Assembly (NCBI GenBank): GCA_963805925.1
Contig: CAWDWB010000003.1
Span: 1-64,000, forward strand
DNA: 64,000 nt
Reading direction: 5' to 3'
Origin: CAMPKL01 sp963805925
Lineage (GTDB): Bacteria > Acidobacteriota > Terriglobia > Bryobacterales > UBA6623
The notes under the pieces are model-generated. The model was not told where the DNA came from and did no database searches. It saw only the letters and a program-made list of their open reading frames with translations. Both the position numbers and the translations under genes were made by a program. Positions 55,734 through 64,000 of the stretch are shown here, piece after piece (position 1 is the stretch's first letter; every line of letters starts with the position of its first letter).

Positions 55734-55815
55734 AGCCCTGACGCGTAACCGCCAAGTCCTCGACCTCGCCATCCTAGTCTAGAGGCGCCGACCAAGCTGT
55801 CGCCGCCCCTTACCG

Positions 55816-56373
55816 ATGACCCAAAGCGTGGCAGAACGGATGAGCGTCGTCGCTAGGCCCCTTTTGGCCTTCTGCGGCGAAGACGCGGCCAAAGCGCTTG
55901 AGTTCCTACTCCCCAGTCAAATCCCCGAACCGTACCACGGCCTATTGGTCCACGAGAGCGACATGACCGGCACGCTGGAGCGCTATTGCGGACAGGCGAT
56001 GTTTTTGCACACCATCGAGCGCGTCATCACACCCGATCGTATCGTTCGGCATGTAGAGCTTCGAGGCGCCGAGGACAAGCAGGCGGCCGAGTTCGGAGCC
56101 ATCGAGATCAGTCTCGATCAGTTCGAGACGGAGCCACGTGAAGAGATTCTTGTGGGCGAGCTGCCTCTCGGCACGATTCTAAAGAAAGCCAAGATGGAGT
56201 TCATCAGTAGACCAATTGCCTACTTCCGCATCAAGCCGGGAGCCTCCGTGCGTCATTCGTTCGGCGTTCCGGCGGACGGGTGGCTTTACGGCCGCTGCAA
56301 TAAGCTGTTGGCGCTGAGCGGCCGCACAATTGCGGACGTGGTCGAGATCCTGCCGCCTAACCTCCCAGCTTAA
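55816..56373 (+). CDS. Chorismate lyase-like (UbiC-fold) protein
   Basis: The 185-residue protein looks like the chorismate-lyase/DUF98 family: EPYHGLLVHESDMTGTLERYCGQAM, EFGAIEISLDQF, GELPLGTILKKAKMEFISRPIAYFRIKPG in parts, and WLYGRCNKLLALSGRTIADVVEILPP. Chorismate lyases release 4-hydroxybenzoate and pyruvate from chorismate. The conserved arginine and glutamate of the active site appear to be present, but I cannot confirm activity. It faces the operon at 56613-60964 and could supply an aromatic acid to the CoA-ligase-like enzyme there. Confidence 0.65.
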   Translation: MTQSVAERMSVVARPLLAFCGEDAAKALEFLLPSQIPEPYHGLLVHESDMTGTLERYCGQAMFLHTIERVITPDRIVRHVELRGAEDKQAAEFGAIEISLDQFETEPREEILVGELPLGTILKKAKMEFISRPIAYFRIKPGASVRHSFGVPADGWLYGRCNKLLALSGRTIADVVEILPPNLPA

Positions 56374-56374
56374 G

Positions 56375-56616
56375 ATGTCCTCCAGCTGTGGATCCTGCGG
56401 AGTCTCCCCGCGAGGAGGCGGCTACGACCTACGCAAGCCCGGAGGAACCGAGCATCGTTGCCTGCGCTGCGCGTTCCGCTACCGTCCACTCCTGACGAGA
56501 TCCGTCAAAGCGGCTCTCCTTGTCGGAACCATCTTGACCTCGCTCAATCAGTCACCTACCTGGTTCGCTTCAGCGGCGCCACATATGGCTCCCTGGCGAA
56601 CGCCAAGCGCAACTAG
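56375..56616 (+). pseudogene. NrtS-like small membrane protein, internally deleted and frameshifted
   Basis: From ATG 56375 the frame reads a Cys-rich start (CGSCG, later CLRC) then RPLLTRSVKAALLVGTILTSLNQ, which matches the first helix of NrtS (nitrate/nitrite transport) proteins. The rest of the family's helix 2 (VTYLVRFSGATYGSLANAKRN, stop at 56614-56616) is in another frame and comes right after LNQ, so about 20 codons are missing and the frame has changed. It should be inactive unless a frameshift is used. It starts 2 bases after the chorismate-lyase-like gene and its end overlaps the ligase gene on the other strand. Confidence 0.5.
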
Positions 56617-57908
56617 ACTTTGCGCCAGCGCCGCGCCTTCATCTCAAACCGCGGCAACTCACCAGCTGAGACCGCTGCTACGGTGATTCGCAAACCGAAG
56701 GCGTCGCGCAATGCAGCCTCCAGCCGACCGACAAGCGCGCTCGGATCCTGCACTTGGGGCTCCGGCTCGATCTCAAGCACAAGTTCCGTGAGAGATCGAA
56801 CCGTCCTCGACTCAATACAGTACTCAGCCACGCCCCCGCAAGACCGAACTACCTCTTCCACGGCGCTGGGGAAAATATTGACGCCGCGAACGACAACCAT
56901 ATCGTCGCAGCGCCCCAAGATGCCGCCCTCCAGCGCCATGTCCCACGTACCGCACACGCAGCGCGCGCCCGCGCTCAGTTTGACGAGATCGCCCGTCCGA
57001 TACCGAAGCAGCGGTGAACCGGTTCTGCCCAAATTGGTCAGCACCAATTCGCCTGTGACGCCAGGCTCAACCGCCTCGCCCTTCTGTGGGTCGATCACTT
57101 CAGGGAAGTATGCGGACTCGATGATATGCAGCACGCCGGCCCGCTCAGGACACTCGTAGCTAGCCGGTCCCACCTCGGTCATGCCGTGGTGATCCACGAG
57201 CTTCGCCCCCGGCCATAGGCCCTCAATCCGCGCTCGCGTCGACGGAATTCCGCCGCCCGGCTCGCCGGCCACGATGATGCGCCGGACCTTCGACTCAGAC
57301 AAGTCGACGCCGTCGGCTGCAGCGACCTCGGCCAACCTCATCGCATACGTCGGCGTGCAGCAAAGTACCGTCATTTCGGAATCGAGAATCGCCCGAATTC
57401 GCGCCGAACTGCTCATGCCGCCGCCCGGCAGGCATAGGCAACCCATTCGCCCGGCCGCTTCATACGCCGTCCAGAAACCAAGGAACGGACCGAAGGAGAA
57501 GGCGAAAAAAACGCGATCTTCCGCCGTCACGCCAGCCGACCGGTAAACGACCTCCCAGCTATCCAACATCCACGAAAGACTCTCCGACGTATCTAGCCAG
57601 CGCATCGGCTGCCCTGACGTACCGCTGGTCTGCCACTGCCGCGTGTAATGGGTCAGCGGAAAGGTCAGATTCGTGCCATAGGGCGGATTGCGCACCTGGT
57701 CTTCAACTAACTCTTGCTTCGATGTGAACGGCGCCCGCACCACGTAGTCCTCAAGGCTCGCAACGTCCTCGCTGATGCCTGCTTCCGCCAGTTTCCGCGT
57801 ATAGAATGGATTCGCCGGAACGATAGACCCCAGCAATTGTTGCAGACAGGCAAACTGGTGTGACCGTAGGCCCTCGCGACCAAGCGGCAAATCCGCGTTT
57901 AGCGCCAT
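56613..57908 (-). CDS. PaaK-like AMP-forming acid:CoA ligase
   Basis: The 431-residue protein has the phenylacetate-CoA ligase pattern: NPFYTRKLAEAGI, the P-loop TSGTSGQPMRW, GMTEVGPASYECP with the adenylate motif, GELVLTNLGRTGSPLLRYRTGDLV and the C-terminal GRCDDMVVVRGVNIFP hinge. It should activate an aromatic or other carboxylic acid as an adenylate and load it on CoA or a carrier. It is the last gene of a four-gene operon, overlapping the thioesterase by 10 bases. The preferred acid cannot be told from the sequence. Confidence 0.85.
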   Translation of the reverse strand: MALNADLPLGREGLRSHQFACLQQLLGSIVPANPFYTRKLAEAGISEDVASLEDYVVRAPFTSKQELVEDQVRNPPYGTNLTFPLTHYTRQWQTSGTSGQPMRWLDTSESLSWMLDSWEVVYRSAGVTAEDRVFFAFSFGPFLGFWTAYEAAGRMGCLCLPGGGMSSSARIRAILDSEMTVLCCTPTYAMRLAEVAAADGVDLSESKVRRIIVAGEPGGGIPSTRARIEGLWPGAKLVDHHGMTEVGPASYECPERAGVLHIIESAYFPEVIDPQKGEAVEPGVTGELVLTNLGRTGSPLLRYRTGDLVKLSAGARCVCGTWDMALEGGILGRCDDMVVVRGVNIFPSAVEEVVRSCGGVAEYCIESRTVRSLTELVLEIEPEPQVQDPSALVGRLEAALRDAFGLRITVAAVSAGELPRFEMKARRWRKV

Positions 57909-58354
57909 GATTCCAGCAACTCCGCCGGGGCCTGCTCAATCATCGCCGCTATGGATTCAGGAATCGGCACGCTGCGCATCCTGCCGTTCTCGCCCGTCTT
58001 CGAAACGCAGGCCACAACGAGTTCCCCGCGAGCGATCTCCCGCACCGGATCTTCATCCAGAGTGCGAAAGGCGAACCCGTAGCGAATACGCTTCTCCAGC
58101 CGCTCCTTGACGATCAAGTGAATTTCAAAGCGGTCTTCAAAGCGCAGCGGGCTCTTGTAGTCGCACGAGGCATGGACACGCGGCCAACCGATCGCCGGAT
58201 CGAATCCCTTGGTGATGATCGACAGCCCCAACGAGCGGAAAAAGGCATGCTCCGCCGCCTCCATATAGCGGAAGAACGCCGAGAAATGGACAATTCCGGC
58301 CATGTCAGTGTCCGGAAACTCGACTTGCCGGATCAGCTTGAACTCAGAGGGCAC
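57899..58354 (-). CDS. Hotdog-fold acyl-CoA thioesterase (4HBT family)
   Basis: The 151-residue protein has the 4-hydroxybenzoyl-CoA thioesterase signature: VEFPDTDMAGIVHFSAFFRYMEAAEHAFFRSLG in parts, with the catalytic aspartate in DTDMAGIVHF, and the later HASCDYKSPLRFEDRFEIH. It cleaves acyl- or aroyl-CoA thioesters. It lies between the FAD enzyme (2-base gap) and the ligase (10-base overlap), so it probably releases or edits the product that the ligase activates. Confidence 0.88.
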   Translation of the reverse strand: MPSEFKLIRQVEFPDTDMAGIVHFSAFFRYMEAAEHAFFRSLGLSIITKGFDPAIGWPRVHASCDYKSPLRFEDRFEIHLIVKERLEKRIRYGFAFRTLDEDPVREIARGELVVACVSKTGENGRMRSVPIPESIAAMIEQAPAELLESWR

Positions 58355-58356
58355 GT

Positions 58357-59622
58357 CTAAAGAGCTTCTACGAGCGGACGCCCATGCGCAAGTTCCGCTG
58401 GCACCTTCGCGAACTCCGCCACGCCGGCAAACAGGGCCTCGAAGTCACGAGAGAGGTGACCGATCAGGCAATCCGTCAGCGCGGGACGGACATCCGGGTG
58501 CGCCATGATGAGCTTCCCGAAATTGAAGTTGTGGTCGTAGAAAGCGTAAACCAGCTTGCGCATAGCCTCGATTCCCTCGCACAACTCCTCTCCGTACGGC
58601 GCAAACTGCGCAGCTGAAAAGTCGCCGCTCGCCAAGGCTCGATCCGCCGCGTCTCCAGCCAGTTCCCCGCCCCTCAGCGCCAAGAAAAGCCCCGAAGAGA
58701 AAACCGGGTCCAAGAATGCGAACGCATCGCCGGTCAAGATCAGGCCGTTCGCCGCGCAATACTGCGAGCGGTAAGAAAACTCCCCGGTCACTCGATACTC
58801 ATCGGATCGTGTGCCAGGGGCCAGGTGCTCGTCGATCCAAACGTTGTTCTTCACTTCCCGTTCGAAGATCTCTCCCAACTCGCGTGTACCGGGGCCGTAG
58901 AGATAGTCCTTCTCGGCAACGACGCCGACGCTGACCGTGTCGTTCGGTAGCGGGATATACCAGAACCAGCCCTTCTCGGGCAGATAAGCCACGGTCGTGG
59001 CGCCTTCGTCGATGCCAGGGTCGCGCATCGCGCCCTTGTAATAAGTCCAGATCGCGATCTTGTTCAGGTACGCGTCACGAATCTTCCAACGGTTGCGCGA
59101 AGTCGACAACGCGTCACGTCCGCTTGCGTCGATGGTGATCGGCGCCCGGAACTCTTTCGCGTCGCCGCTCTTCGAAACAGCGCGCACGCCGCGAACAGCG
59201 CCGTCTTCTTGAATCAGCGACTGGACCGTCGTTTCCTCGAACACCTCGGCGCCCTTGTCTCGAGCGTTGTCAAGCATCATCTGATCAAACTCGCTGCGCA
59301 GTACTTGCCAGGACTGCGCGGCCGGATGGTCCAGGTGTTGCATAAAGTAGAACGGCGTCGACATCTTGCCGCTGCCGCCCACAAACTGCACACTGTATTT
59401 TTTGGGGAAATGCGACTGCTGCATCTTCTCGATGAGCCCAAGCCTCTCCAATGTGAAGTAGCAATAGGGAATCATCGACTCCCCAACGTGATACCGAGGG
59501 AACTTTTCCCTTTCAATCACGGCGACCCGTCGGCCTTTCTCCGCCAGCACTGCCGCCGCTGTCGCGCCCGCGGGACCTCCGCCGACAACGATCGCATCAT
59601 AAGGATGACCGTTCTGCTTCAT
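58357..59622 (-). CDS. FAD-dependent halogenase-like oxidoreductase
   Basis: The 421-residue flavoprotein starts with YDAIVVGGGPAGATAAAVLAEKG and then KFPRYHVGESMIPYCY, the PrnA/CmlS-type halogenase N-terminus. The halogenase signature WxWxIP is present as WFWYIP (219-224), and lysines K74/K75 lie near the catalytic lysine of tryptophan halogenases. GLILTGDAFAFLDPVFSSGLFLAL is the second FAD motif. Relatives halogenate free or carrier-bound aromatics, but some are reductases or hydroxylases. It follows the radical SAM gene by 16 bases and the thioesterase by 2, a conserved-looking operon. Halogenation is a hypothesis. Confidence 0.75.
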   Translation of the reverse strand: MKQNGHPYDAIVVGGGPAGATAAAVLAEKGRRVAVIEREKFPRYHVGESMIPYCYFTLERLGLIEKMQQSHFPKKYSVQFVGGSGKMSTPFYFMQHLDHPAAQSWQVLRSEFDQMMLDNARDKGAEVFEETTVQSLIQEDGAVRGVRAVSKSGDAKEFRAPITIDASGRDALSTSRNRWKIRDAYLNKIAIWTYYKGAMRDPGIDEGATTVAYLPEKGWFWYIPLPNDTVSVGVVAEKDYLYGPGTRELGEIFEREVKNNVWIDEHLAPGTRSDEYRVTGEFSYRSQYCAANGLILTGDAFAFLDPVFSSGLFLALRGGELAGDAADRALASGDFSAAQFAPYGEELCEGIEAMRKLVYAFYDHNFNFGKLIMAHPDVRPALTDCLIGHLSRDFEALFAGVAEFAKVPAELAHGRPLVEAL

Positions 59623-59638
59623 AGGCTTCGCAAGTTGT

Positions 59639-60964
59639 CTAGGGCGCCGGACGATGTTCCGGCAGGAAGAACTCCGGCAGCAGGCGATCCACCTGCAACA
59701 AACCGTTGCGGGTAAGCTGCCAGATCCCCGGCGACGCCTTCAGATACCCTTCGCCGCTGAGCTTATCCACGGAAGCAGCGAATCGTTCGCCGACATCGAC
59801 GCCAAACTTATTTTGGAAGTATTCCGGCTGCACGCGTCCCAGTTTCATCTGCAGGATCAACTCGCGAATCATGCGTTCTTCCGCAGACGGCTTCAACGCG
59901 CGGTAGATCGGAAATTCGCCTTTGTTCACCCTCGCCAAGTACGGACCCACGTCCGCCTCATTCTGGTAGTGCACCCCGCCGACATGCGAGAACGACGCCA
60001 CGCCCACCCCAACCAAATCCGCCCCTGTCCACAGCAGGTCTCTGTACAGGAACTTCGTCTTCGCCGGATCCTTCACCGCCGTGTAGGCGCTGGTGATCGT
60101 ATAACCCGCCTGTTCGAGTTCATTGAACGCGTAGTCGACCCAGGCCCGTTTTGTCTTCCAGTTCGCGACCGGCGCCGTATCCTTGCCTTCGTCCAACATC
60201 TGTTTGAAGATCTTGGTGTTGTAGGGCACTTCCATCTGGTAAATCGTGACGCTGTCAGGCGACATCTCGATGGTCTTGGCGATGCACTTACGCCAATTCT
60301 CGTCCGTCTCGCCAACCATGCCCGCTATAAGGTCGATGTTGACCTGGGGGAAGTTCAGCGACTGCAGGAAGTCATAGGCGCGGAAGATCTCTTTCGAGAC
60401 GTGCGCGCGGCCGTTCGTTTGCAGAATTTCGTCGTCGAAGTTCTCCACACCCAAGCTCAATCGAGTGACGCCGAGGTCTTTGATGACGCGCAACTTCTTC
60501 TCGGTCAAAGTGCCCGGCTCGCACTCGAATGCGACTTCCTCCGCCTCGTCCCAGGGCAGCAGCGCCTGCATCTCGCGAACCAAGCCCGTCAACTGCGTCG
60601 ATGACAAGTACGAGGGCGTGCCACCGCCGAAGTAGATGAACTCGGGCTTGCGGCCGCCGATGAAAGGCTTTCCGGCGTAGAGCTTTAACTCCTGGATCGC
60701 GGCGCCAAGATAGGCTTGAATCTCTGCTGCATCTTTATCGGTGTAAACCTTGAAATAGCAGAACTTACAGCGCTTGCGACAGAACGGGATGTGCAAATAA
60801 ACGCCTAGCGGCGTCCCCGGCGCCGGCGGTCGTTCGAACGCACTCAAAGCCTCTTCGACATGGTTGGGGCTCCAAGCTCCATACGGCGGATAGTTCGATA
60901 CAAAGTAGCTTCCGCCCTTCGTTTCTTCTTCCGGGACCTTGTCGTTCAGCCGTTCCGTCATCAT
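59639..60964 (-). CDS. HemN/HemW-like radical SAM protein
   Basis: The 441-residue protein has the radical SAM cluster motif in IPFCRKRCKFCYFK (C62, C66, C69), then FGGGTPSYLSSTQLTGLV, FECEPGTLTEKKLRVIKDLGVTRLSLGVENFDDEIL in parts, and VNIDLIAGMVGETDENW. The C-terminal HemN-type domain is present. Family members range from coproporphyrinogen oxidases to heme chaperones, methyltransferases and cyclopropanases in natural-product pathways. Here it leads an operon with a halogenase-like enzyme, thioesterase and PaaK-like ligase rather than heme genes, so a tailoring role is plausible. The 54 bases upstream separate it from the M28 peptidase gene. Confidence 0.85.
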   Translation of the reverse strand: MMTERLNDKVPEEETKGGSYFVSNYPPYGAWSPNHVEEALSAFERPPAPGTPLGVYLHIPFCRKRCKFCYFKVYTDKDAAEIQAYLGAAIQELKLYAGKPFIGGRKPEFIYFGGGTPSYLSSTQLTGLVREMQALLPWDEAEEVAFECEPGTLTEKKLRVIKDLGVTRLSLGVENFDDEILQTNGRAHVSKEIFRAYDFLQSLNFPQVNIDLIAGMVGETDENWRKCIAKTIEMSPDSVTIYQMEVPYNTKIFKQMLDEGKDTAPVANWKTKRAWVDYAFNELEQAGYTITSAYTAVKDPAKTKFLYRDLLWTGADLVGVGVASFSHVGGVHYQNEADVGPYLARVNKGEFPIYRALKPSAEERMIRELILQMKLGRVQPEYFQNKFGVDVGERFAASVDKLSGEGYLKASPGIWQLTRNGLLQVDRLLPEFFLPEHRPAP

Positions 60965-61018
60965 CTGGTTAAGGTTCTCTGGCCGAGGCGCCGGTTACAC
61001 CGTACAAGTTTCGTCGCG

Positions 61019-62836
61019 CTACGGTCGCTCGCCCAACGTCACGCTAACGGTCAGCTCTTCGGCGCCGCGCAACACCTTGACCTCCACCGTCTGGCCCACG
61101 CGACTGTCGCGCAGCGCGTAGGTAAAGTCATAGAGATTCTCGATTGGTTTACCGTCGAAGCTGGTCATGATGTCGCCGGGCTGCAAGCCGCCCTTCGCCG
61201 CCGGCGAATCCGGACGAATGTCCGCGAACCTCACGCCGTTGGGCACTTCCGCGAAGTCGGGAATCGAGCCGAAGTACGGTCCATAGCCGCCACCCCCGCC
61301 GCTGCCTGGGGGCGCGCCGCTGTGCGGGTCGCCGCTAGCCATGGCTGCCTCGCGGATGAACTCCGGGCGCTCATCGCTGACCCTCAGGTCGTCCGCCACT
61401 TCGTCGACGATGTCCAGAACTTCGACTGCAGCCGGGGCATTGATCTTGTCCCAGGTGTCGGACGGCTTGTGATAATCCGCATGTAGCCCGGAGAAGAAGA
61501 ACAGCACCGGAATGCCCTTCGTCGTGAACGAAGTGTGATCGCTCGCGCCGTAGCCGCTCTGTGACGCCGCCACTTCAAAATGCGCGTCCTTCGCGGCCTC
61601 GTCCAGCATGGGCTGAAAAACCTTCGCCGTTCCGGCGCCGCCAACGTAGACTTTGCTCTTGTCGACCCGGCCGATCATATCCATGTTCAACATGGCCACG
61701 GCGTCTTCCAGCGGTTTCGTCGGGTGCTCCGTCCAATATTGCGAGCCCAACAGTCCAATCTCTTCGCCTGCAAATGCGATGAAAAGCGTCCCCCGCCGTT
61801 CCTTGCCGTGAGCTGCAATCGCCTTCGCCAACGCCATGACGCCCGCGGTTCCCGAAGCATTATCGTCTGCCCCCGGGTGAACTTCCCCTATGTGATCCGG
61901 CGCCAGCGAATTCTCGTCGCCCAAGCCCAAGTGGTCGTAGTGGGCCCCGATCACCACGTATTCGTCCGTCTCGCCAGGCCAATAGCCGACGACGTTGTTC
62001 ACATCTGCTTGCTTACGTTCGACATCAACCTCCAGTTCCGCTCGCAAATTCGATGCAAGCTCCAACGACTGCGGAGCCCCCGACTTGTTAATCGAGGCTT
62101 GCAACTCCGGCAACGACTTACCGGAACCTCGCAGCCAGTTCTCCACGACGTCATTCTTGACCTGCAAGATGGGTATGCCGGCGTCCGCCGGTCCGGAGAC
62201 GCTGCCGAACTTGATCAGTTGGTCGCCGTGCCAACCCTCGCGCCAACCGTTGACGACGATCACCGCCGCAGCCCCTTTATTTCGAGCGTTAATCGCCTTC
62301 GAAATCAGATTCGCGTGGCGCGTAAAGCTCTTGCCGCCCTCATCTTTCGAGAACGAAGGTGGTTCGTAGCGCAACACGACGACAATCTTGCCCGTGACGT
62401 CCACCTGCGCGAAATCATCGTAGCCCTTGTCTCTTGCTTCAATGCCGTAGCCTGCGAAAACAACCTGCCCCGAGACCTTCCCGGAAGACGAGAAATTGAT
62501 GGGAGCGTAATCCTTGCCGAGCTTCAAGACCCGATCCCCGCCAGGGGACTGCAGCGTCAGGCGATTCTCCTCACCCATAACCGCGCCCGTGGTGACCTGG
62601 AGCGGCTGCAGGTAGCCGTTCACCCCCGCCGGCTGCAGACCCGCTTGTTCAAATTTCTTGGCAATATACGCAGCAGCCTGATCCAACCCCGGCGTGCCGG
62701 CGCCGCGCCCGCGCAACTCAGGTGACGCCAAGAACTTCACATCTTCGATGTAGGCCTCCGGCGAAGCGACCTGCGCGACCGCGGACGCGGTCGCGAATAT
62801 CGCCAAGACAGCCGGGAGAAGACGTCGGATCAGCAT
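61019..62836 (-). CDS. Secreted M28 zinc aminopeptidase with PA and PDZ domains
   Basis: A signal peptide (LIRRLLPAVLAIFATASAVAQ) leads into an M28 peptidase: PELRGRGAGTPGLDQAAAYIAKKF, a PA insertion (about 115-250), VVIGAHYDHLGLGD with zinc histidine and aspartate, HPGADDNASGTAGVMALAKA, AGEEIGLLGSQYWTEHP and DHTSFTTKGIP with a zinc ligand. A Gly-rich linker then a C-terminal PDZ domain (GVRFADIRPDSPAAKGGLQPGDIMTSFDGKPIENL in parts) follow. ATG 62836 fits the signal and avoids overlap with the upstream DsbA-like gene; the frame is open to 62899. It likely trims peptides in the periplasm. Confidence 0.92.
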   Translation of the reverse strand: MLIRRLLPAVLAIFATASAVAQVASPEAYIEDVKFLASPELRGRGAGTPGLDQAAAYIAKKFEQAGLQPAGVNGYLQPLQVTTGAVMGEENRLTLQSPGGDRVLKLGKDYAPINFSSSGKVSGQVVFAGYGIEARDKGYDDFAQVDVTGKIVVVLRYEPPSFSKDEGGKSFTRHANLISKAINARNKGAAAVIVVNGWREGWHGDQLIKFGSVSGPADAGIPILQVKNDVVENWLRGSGKSLPELQASINKSGAPQSLELASNLRAELEVDVERKQADVNNVVGYWPGETDEYVVIGAHYDHLGLGDENSLAPDHIGEVHPGADDNASGTAGVMALAKAIAAHGKERRGTLFIAFAGEEIGLLGSQYWTEHPTKPLEDAVAMLNMDMIGRVDKSKVYVGGAGTAKVFQPMLDEAAKDAHFEVAASQSGYGASDHTSFTTKGIPVLFFFSGLHADYHKPSDTWDKINAPAAVEVLDIVDEVADDLRVSDERPEFIREAAMASGDPHSGAPPGSGGGGGYGPYFGSIPDFAEVPNGVRFADIRPDSPAAKGGLQPGDIMTSFDGKPIENLYDFTYALRDSRVGQTVEVKVLRGAEELTVSVTLGERP

Positions 62837-62849
62837 ATTGACCAGCCGA

Positions 62850-63800
62850 CTACTTCGGGAAACCGACCTCAGCCTCACAACCGCAGTCATCACCGGCATT
62901 CTTGGTCACCTTCTGATATTCCAGTTCGTAATCGATCACGCCCTTCAAGCGAGGCCACTCTTGGGAACCAGGCAACATGCGGCCATTGACGAACAGCGTC
63001 GGAGTTGAAGTCACGTTCAGCTTGTGCCCTTCCGCCATGGAGTCTTCAACCTGCTTGGCGGCTTCTTTGCTTCCTACACACTGCGTAAAGGCGAGCGAGT
63101 CCATGCCTTGCTCGGTGACCCAAGCTGCTGCCTTAGACGAGAAATTCTCGGGCGTCACAGCCTGCTGGTTCTGAAAGATCCAGTCATGGTAACTCCAGAA
63201 CTTCTCCGGTTCGCGGACGTAGATGCAACGACCGGCGATCGCGGCGTCCATGGCCCAAGGATGCATCGGCAATGGAAAGTCCCGGAAGTAGACCCGCACC
63301 TTGTCCCCGTATTCGTTCTTCAGCTGATTGCGCAGCACCGCCGCTTCTTGAGCGCAGTACGGACACTCAAAATCGCTGTAAGCCACCACGACGACCGACG
63401 CCCCCTGCTTGCCAAAGGCGGGCGCCGCCATCGTATTGATCGTCTCGTTGTTCTGCTTGAAGGGATTGGCGGCGATGTCATAGACGGATCCTTCAATCAA
63501 GTGTTTGCCGTCAGCCGTGGCGTAAAACGTATGTTGCCGCGTCGACCCCTGATAGGATGCCGTCACAGTGGTCTTCAGCAACCCGGGCAATTCCGAATCC
63601 GTAAAGTCGGCAATCTCGATCCCGATTGGCGGCCCGTAGACGTACAAATGGCGTACGTAGAACTCCAGATCTGCCTTGTTGAGAGCATTCGCCGGAGGCG
63701 CCACGGCCGTTCCAGCGGCCGTCTTAGGCGCATCCAGGGGCGAGAGCTGTGCAGCCAAGGCCACAGAAAAGACGAGGGTTAGTAACGTCAGCCGAACCAT
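62850..63800 (-). CDS. DsbA/thioredoxin-like disulfide protein
   Basis: The 316-residue protein has a signal peptide, an N-terminal region of about 110 residues with no recognised domain, then a DsbA-like fold with YSDFECPYCAQEAAVLR (CPYC, 146-149) and the cis-proline segment VTSTPTLFVNG. It ends with DDCGCEAEVG, a second Cys pair. It should catalyse disulfide formation or reduction in the periplasm. It is 13 bases upstream of the M28 peptidase gene on the same strand. Confidence 0.9.
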   Translation of the reverse strand: MVRLTLLTLVFSVALAAQLSPLDAPKTAAGTAVAPPANALNKADLEFYVRHLYVYGPPIGIEIADFTDSELPGLLKTTVTASYQGSTRQHTFYATADGKHLIEGSVYDIAANPFKQNNETINTMAAPAFGKQGASVVVVAYSDFECPYCAQEAAVLRNQLKNEYGDKVRVYFRDFPLPMHPWAMDAAIAGRCIYVREPEKFWSYHDWIFQNQQAVTPENFSSKAAAWVTEQGMDSLAFTQCVGSKEAAKQVEDSMAEGHKLNVTSTPTLFVNGRMLPGSQEWPRLKGVIDYELEYQKVTKNAGDDCGCEAEVGFPK

Positions 63801-63861
63801 GCTGACATTCTAACCGGGTGAGAGCCGGCCATGCCGCCGCGATCGTGAGGATAGACCCCTG

Positions 63862-64000
63862 CTAGTCCTTCATTTCGATCAACTCGAGGTGGCCGTCTCT
63901 GCGGCGAAGCAGCACGCAAGTCCGTCCGGACTCGATGTCGCGGAACGTGACCTGATCGCGATCCTTCTGCTCAAGTACAATCCGAGCTTCTTCGACTGTT
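63862..64000 (-). CDS. hpf: Ribosome hibernation promoting factor, C-terminal domain (partial)
   Basis: The frame at the window's right end reads TVEEARIVLEQKDRDQVTFR, DIESGRTCVLLRRRDGHLEL and IEMKD before a TAG at 63862-63864, the C-terminal dimerisation domain of long-form HPF (V-E-E-A...F...R-V-L-RR-DG-x-x-LIE). The N-terminal ribosome-binding domain lies beyond the window. HPF dimerises 70S ribosomes in stationary phase. Its stop is 61 bases before the DsbA-like gene. Confidence 0.85.
   Translation of the reverse strand, partial: TVEEARIVLEQKDRDQVTFRDIESGRTCVLLRRRDGHLELIEMKD

Noticed and set aside
59654..60604. 316-codon plus-strand frame opposite the radical SAM gene
   Set aside because: The minus-strand frame has the full CxxxCxxC motif and HemN domain; the opposite frame is a shadow.

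Overview
The window is most likely a piece of an Acidobacteriota chromosome (Bryobacterales/Solibacter-like) joined on its left to foreign or rearranged DNA. The host call rests on a secreted protein of the VWFA-related type typical of Acidobacteria, a trmFO-xerC pair with nearby hslVU, a lysine-rich histone-like protein beside an HU gene, several lipoprotein or secreted gluconolactonase-like proteins, and a GMC dehydrogenase with a Tat-type small subunit. The exact lineage is an inference.

Left arm, 1-12.8 kb (accessory). Bases 1-2530 hold the end of a MalT/LAL-type LuxR regulator and an APC permease, both with very GC-rich third positions unlike the rest. From 2.58 to 10.69 kb runs a cyclic beta-1,2-glucan synthase (NdvB/Cgs type) that lacks its N-terminus and is broken by about a dozen indels. 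A frameshifted transglutaminase-like gene, a 3'-truncated IS1182-type transposase and a 5'-truncated M48 peptidase follow. The arm ends at the 3' half of a tRNA-Ala(GGC), from anticodon stem to CCA, with no matching 5' half. This looks like the attachment-site scar of an island integrated in a tRNA gene.

Middle, 12.8-36.8 kb. An RND/MFP/TolC efflux operon lies on the minus strand; its pump gene has a frameshift at the 3' end. Next comes a compact set that fits D-apionate catabolism: an ApnO-like oxidoisomerase, a RuBisCO-like protein (OiaX/OiaC type) and a four-carbon acid sugar kinase (OiaK type). A lactonase-like lipoprotein and a FadR-type regulator stand divergently. Then follow a PhyH dioxygenase, small envelope proteins, a transaldolase-like aldolase, an Fn3 lipoprotein and hslU-hslV. 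A sugar-oxidation group (lactonase-like lipoprotein, GMC oxidoreductase, gluconate 2-dehydrogenase subunit 3), CrcB, a pirin and a voltage-gated K+ channel separate hslVU from xerC-trmFO.

Right part, 36.8-64 kb. A nucleoid operon (H1-like protein plus HU) has a clear promoter, a structured leader and a terminator. It is followed by TatA, a rhomboid protease, a HExxH protein, a Tat-exported Gfo/Idh/MocA oxidoreductase, a CpaE-like ATPase with a degenerate P-loop, a TonB receptor, a PilZ protein, a TPR protein, an LpxL-like acyltransferase, purA (with a hairpin plus T-run in its leader), moeA-moaC, the VWFA-like protein and a large phosphoglucomutase. At 55.8-61.0 kb a chorismate-lyase-like gene and a broken NrtS face a four-gene operon: HemN-like radical SAM enzyme, halogenase-like flavoenzyme, hotdog thioesterase and PaaK-like ligase. 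This is a possible small aromatic-acid pathway. An M28 peptidase with PDZ domain, a DsbA-like protein and the C-terminus of the hibernation factor HPF close the window.
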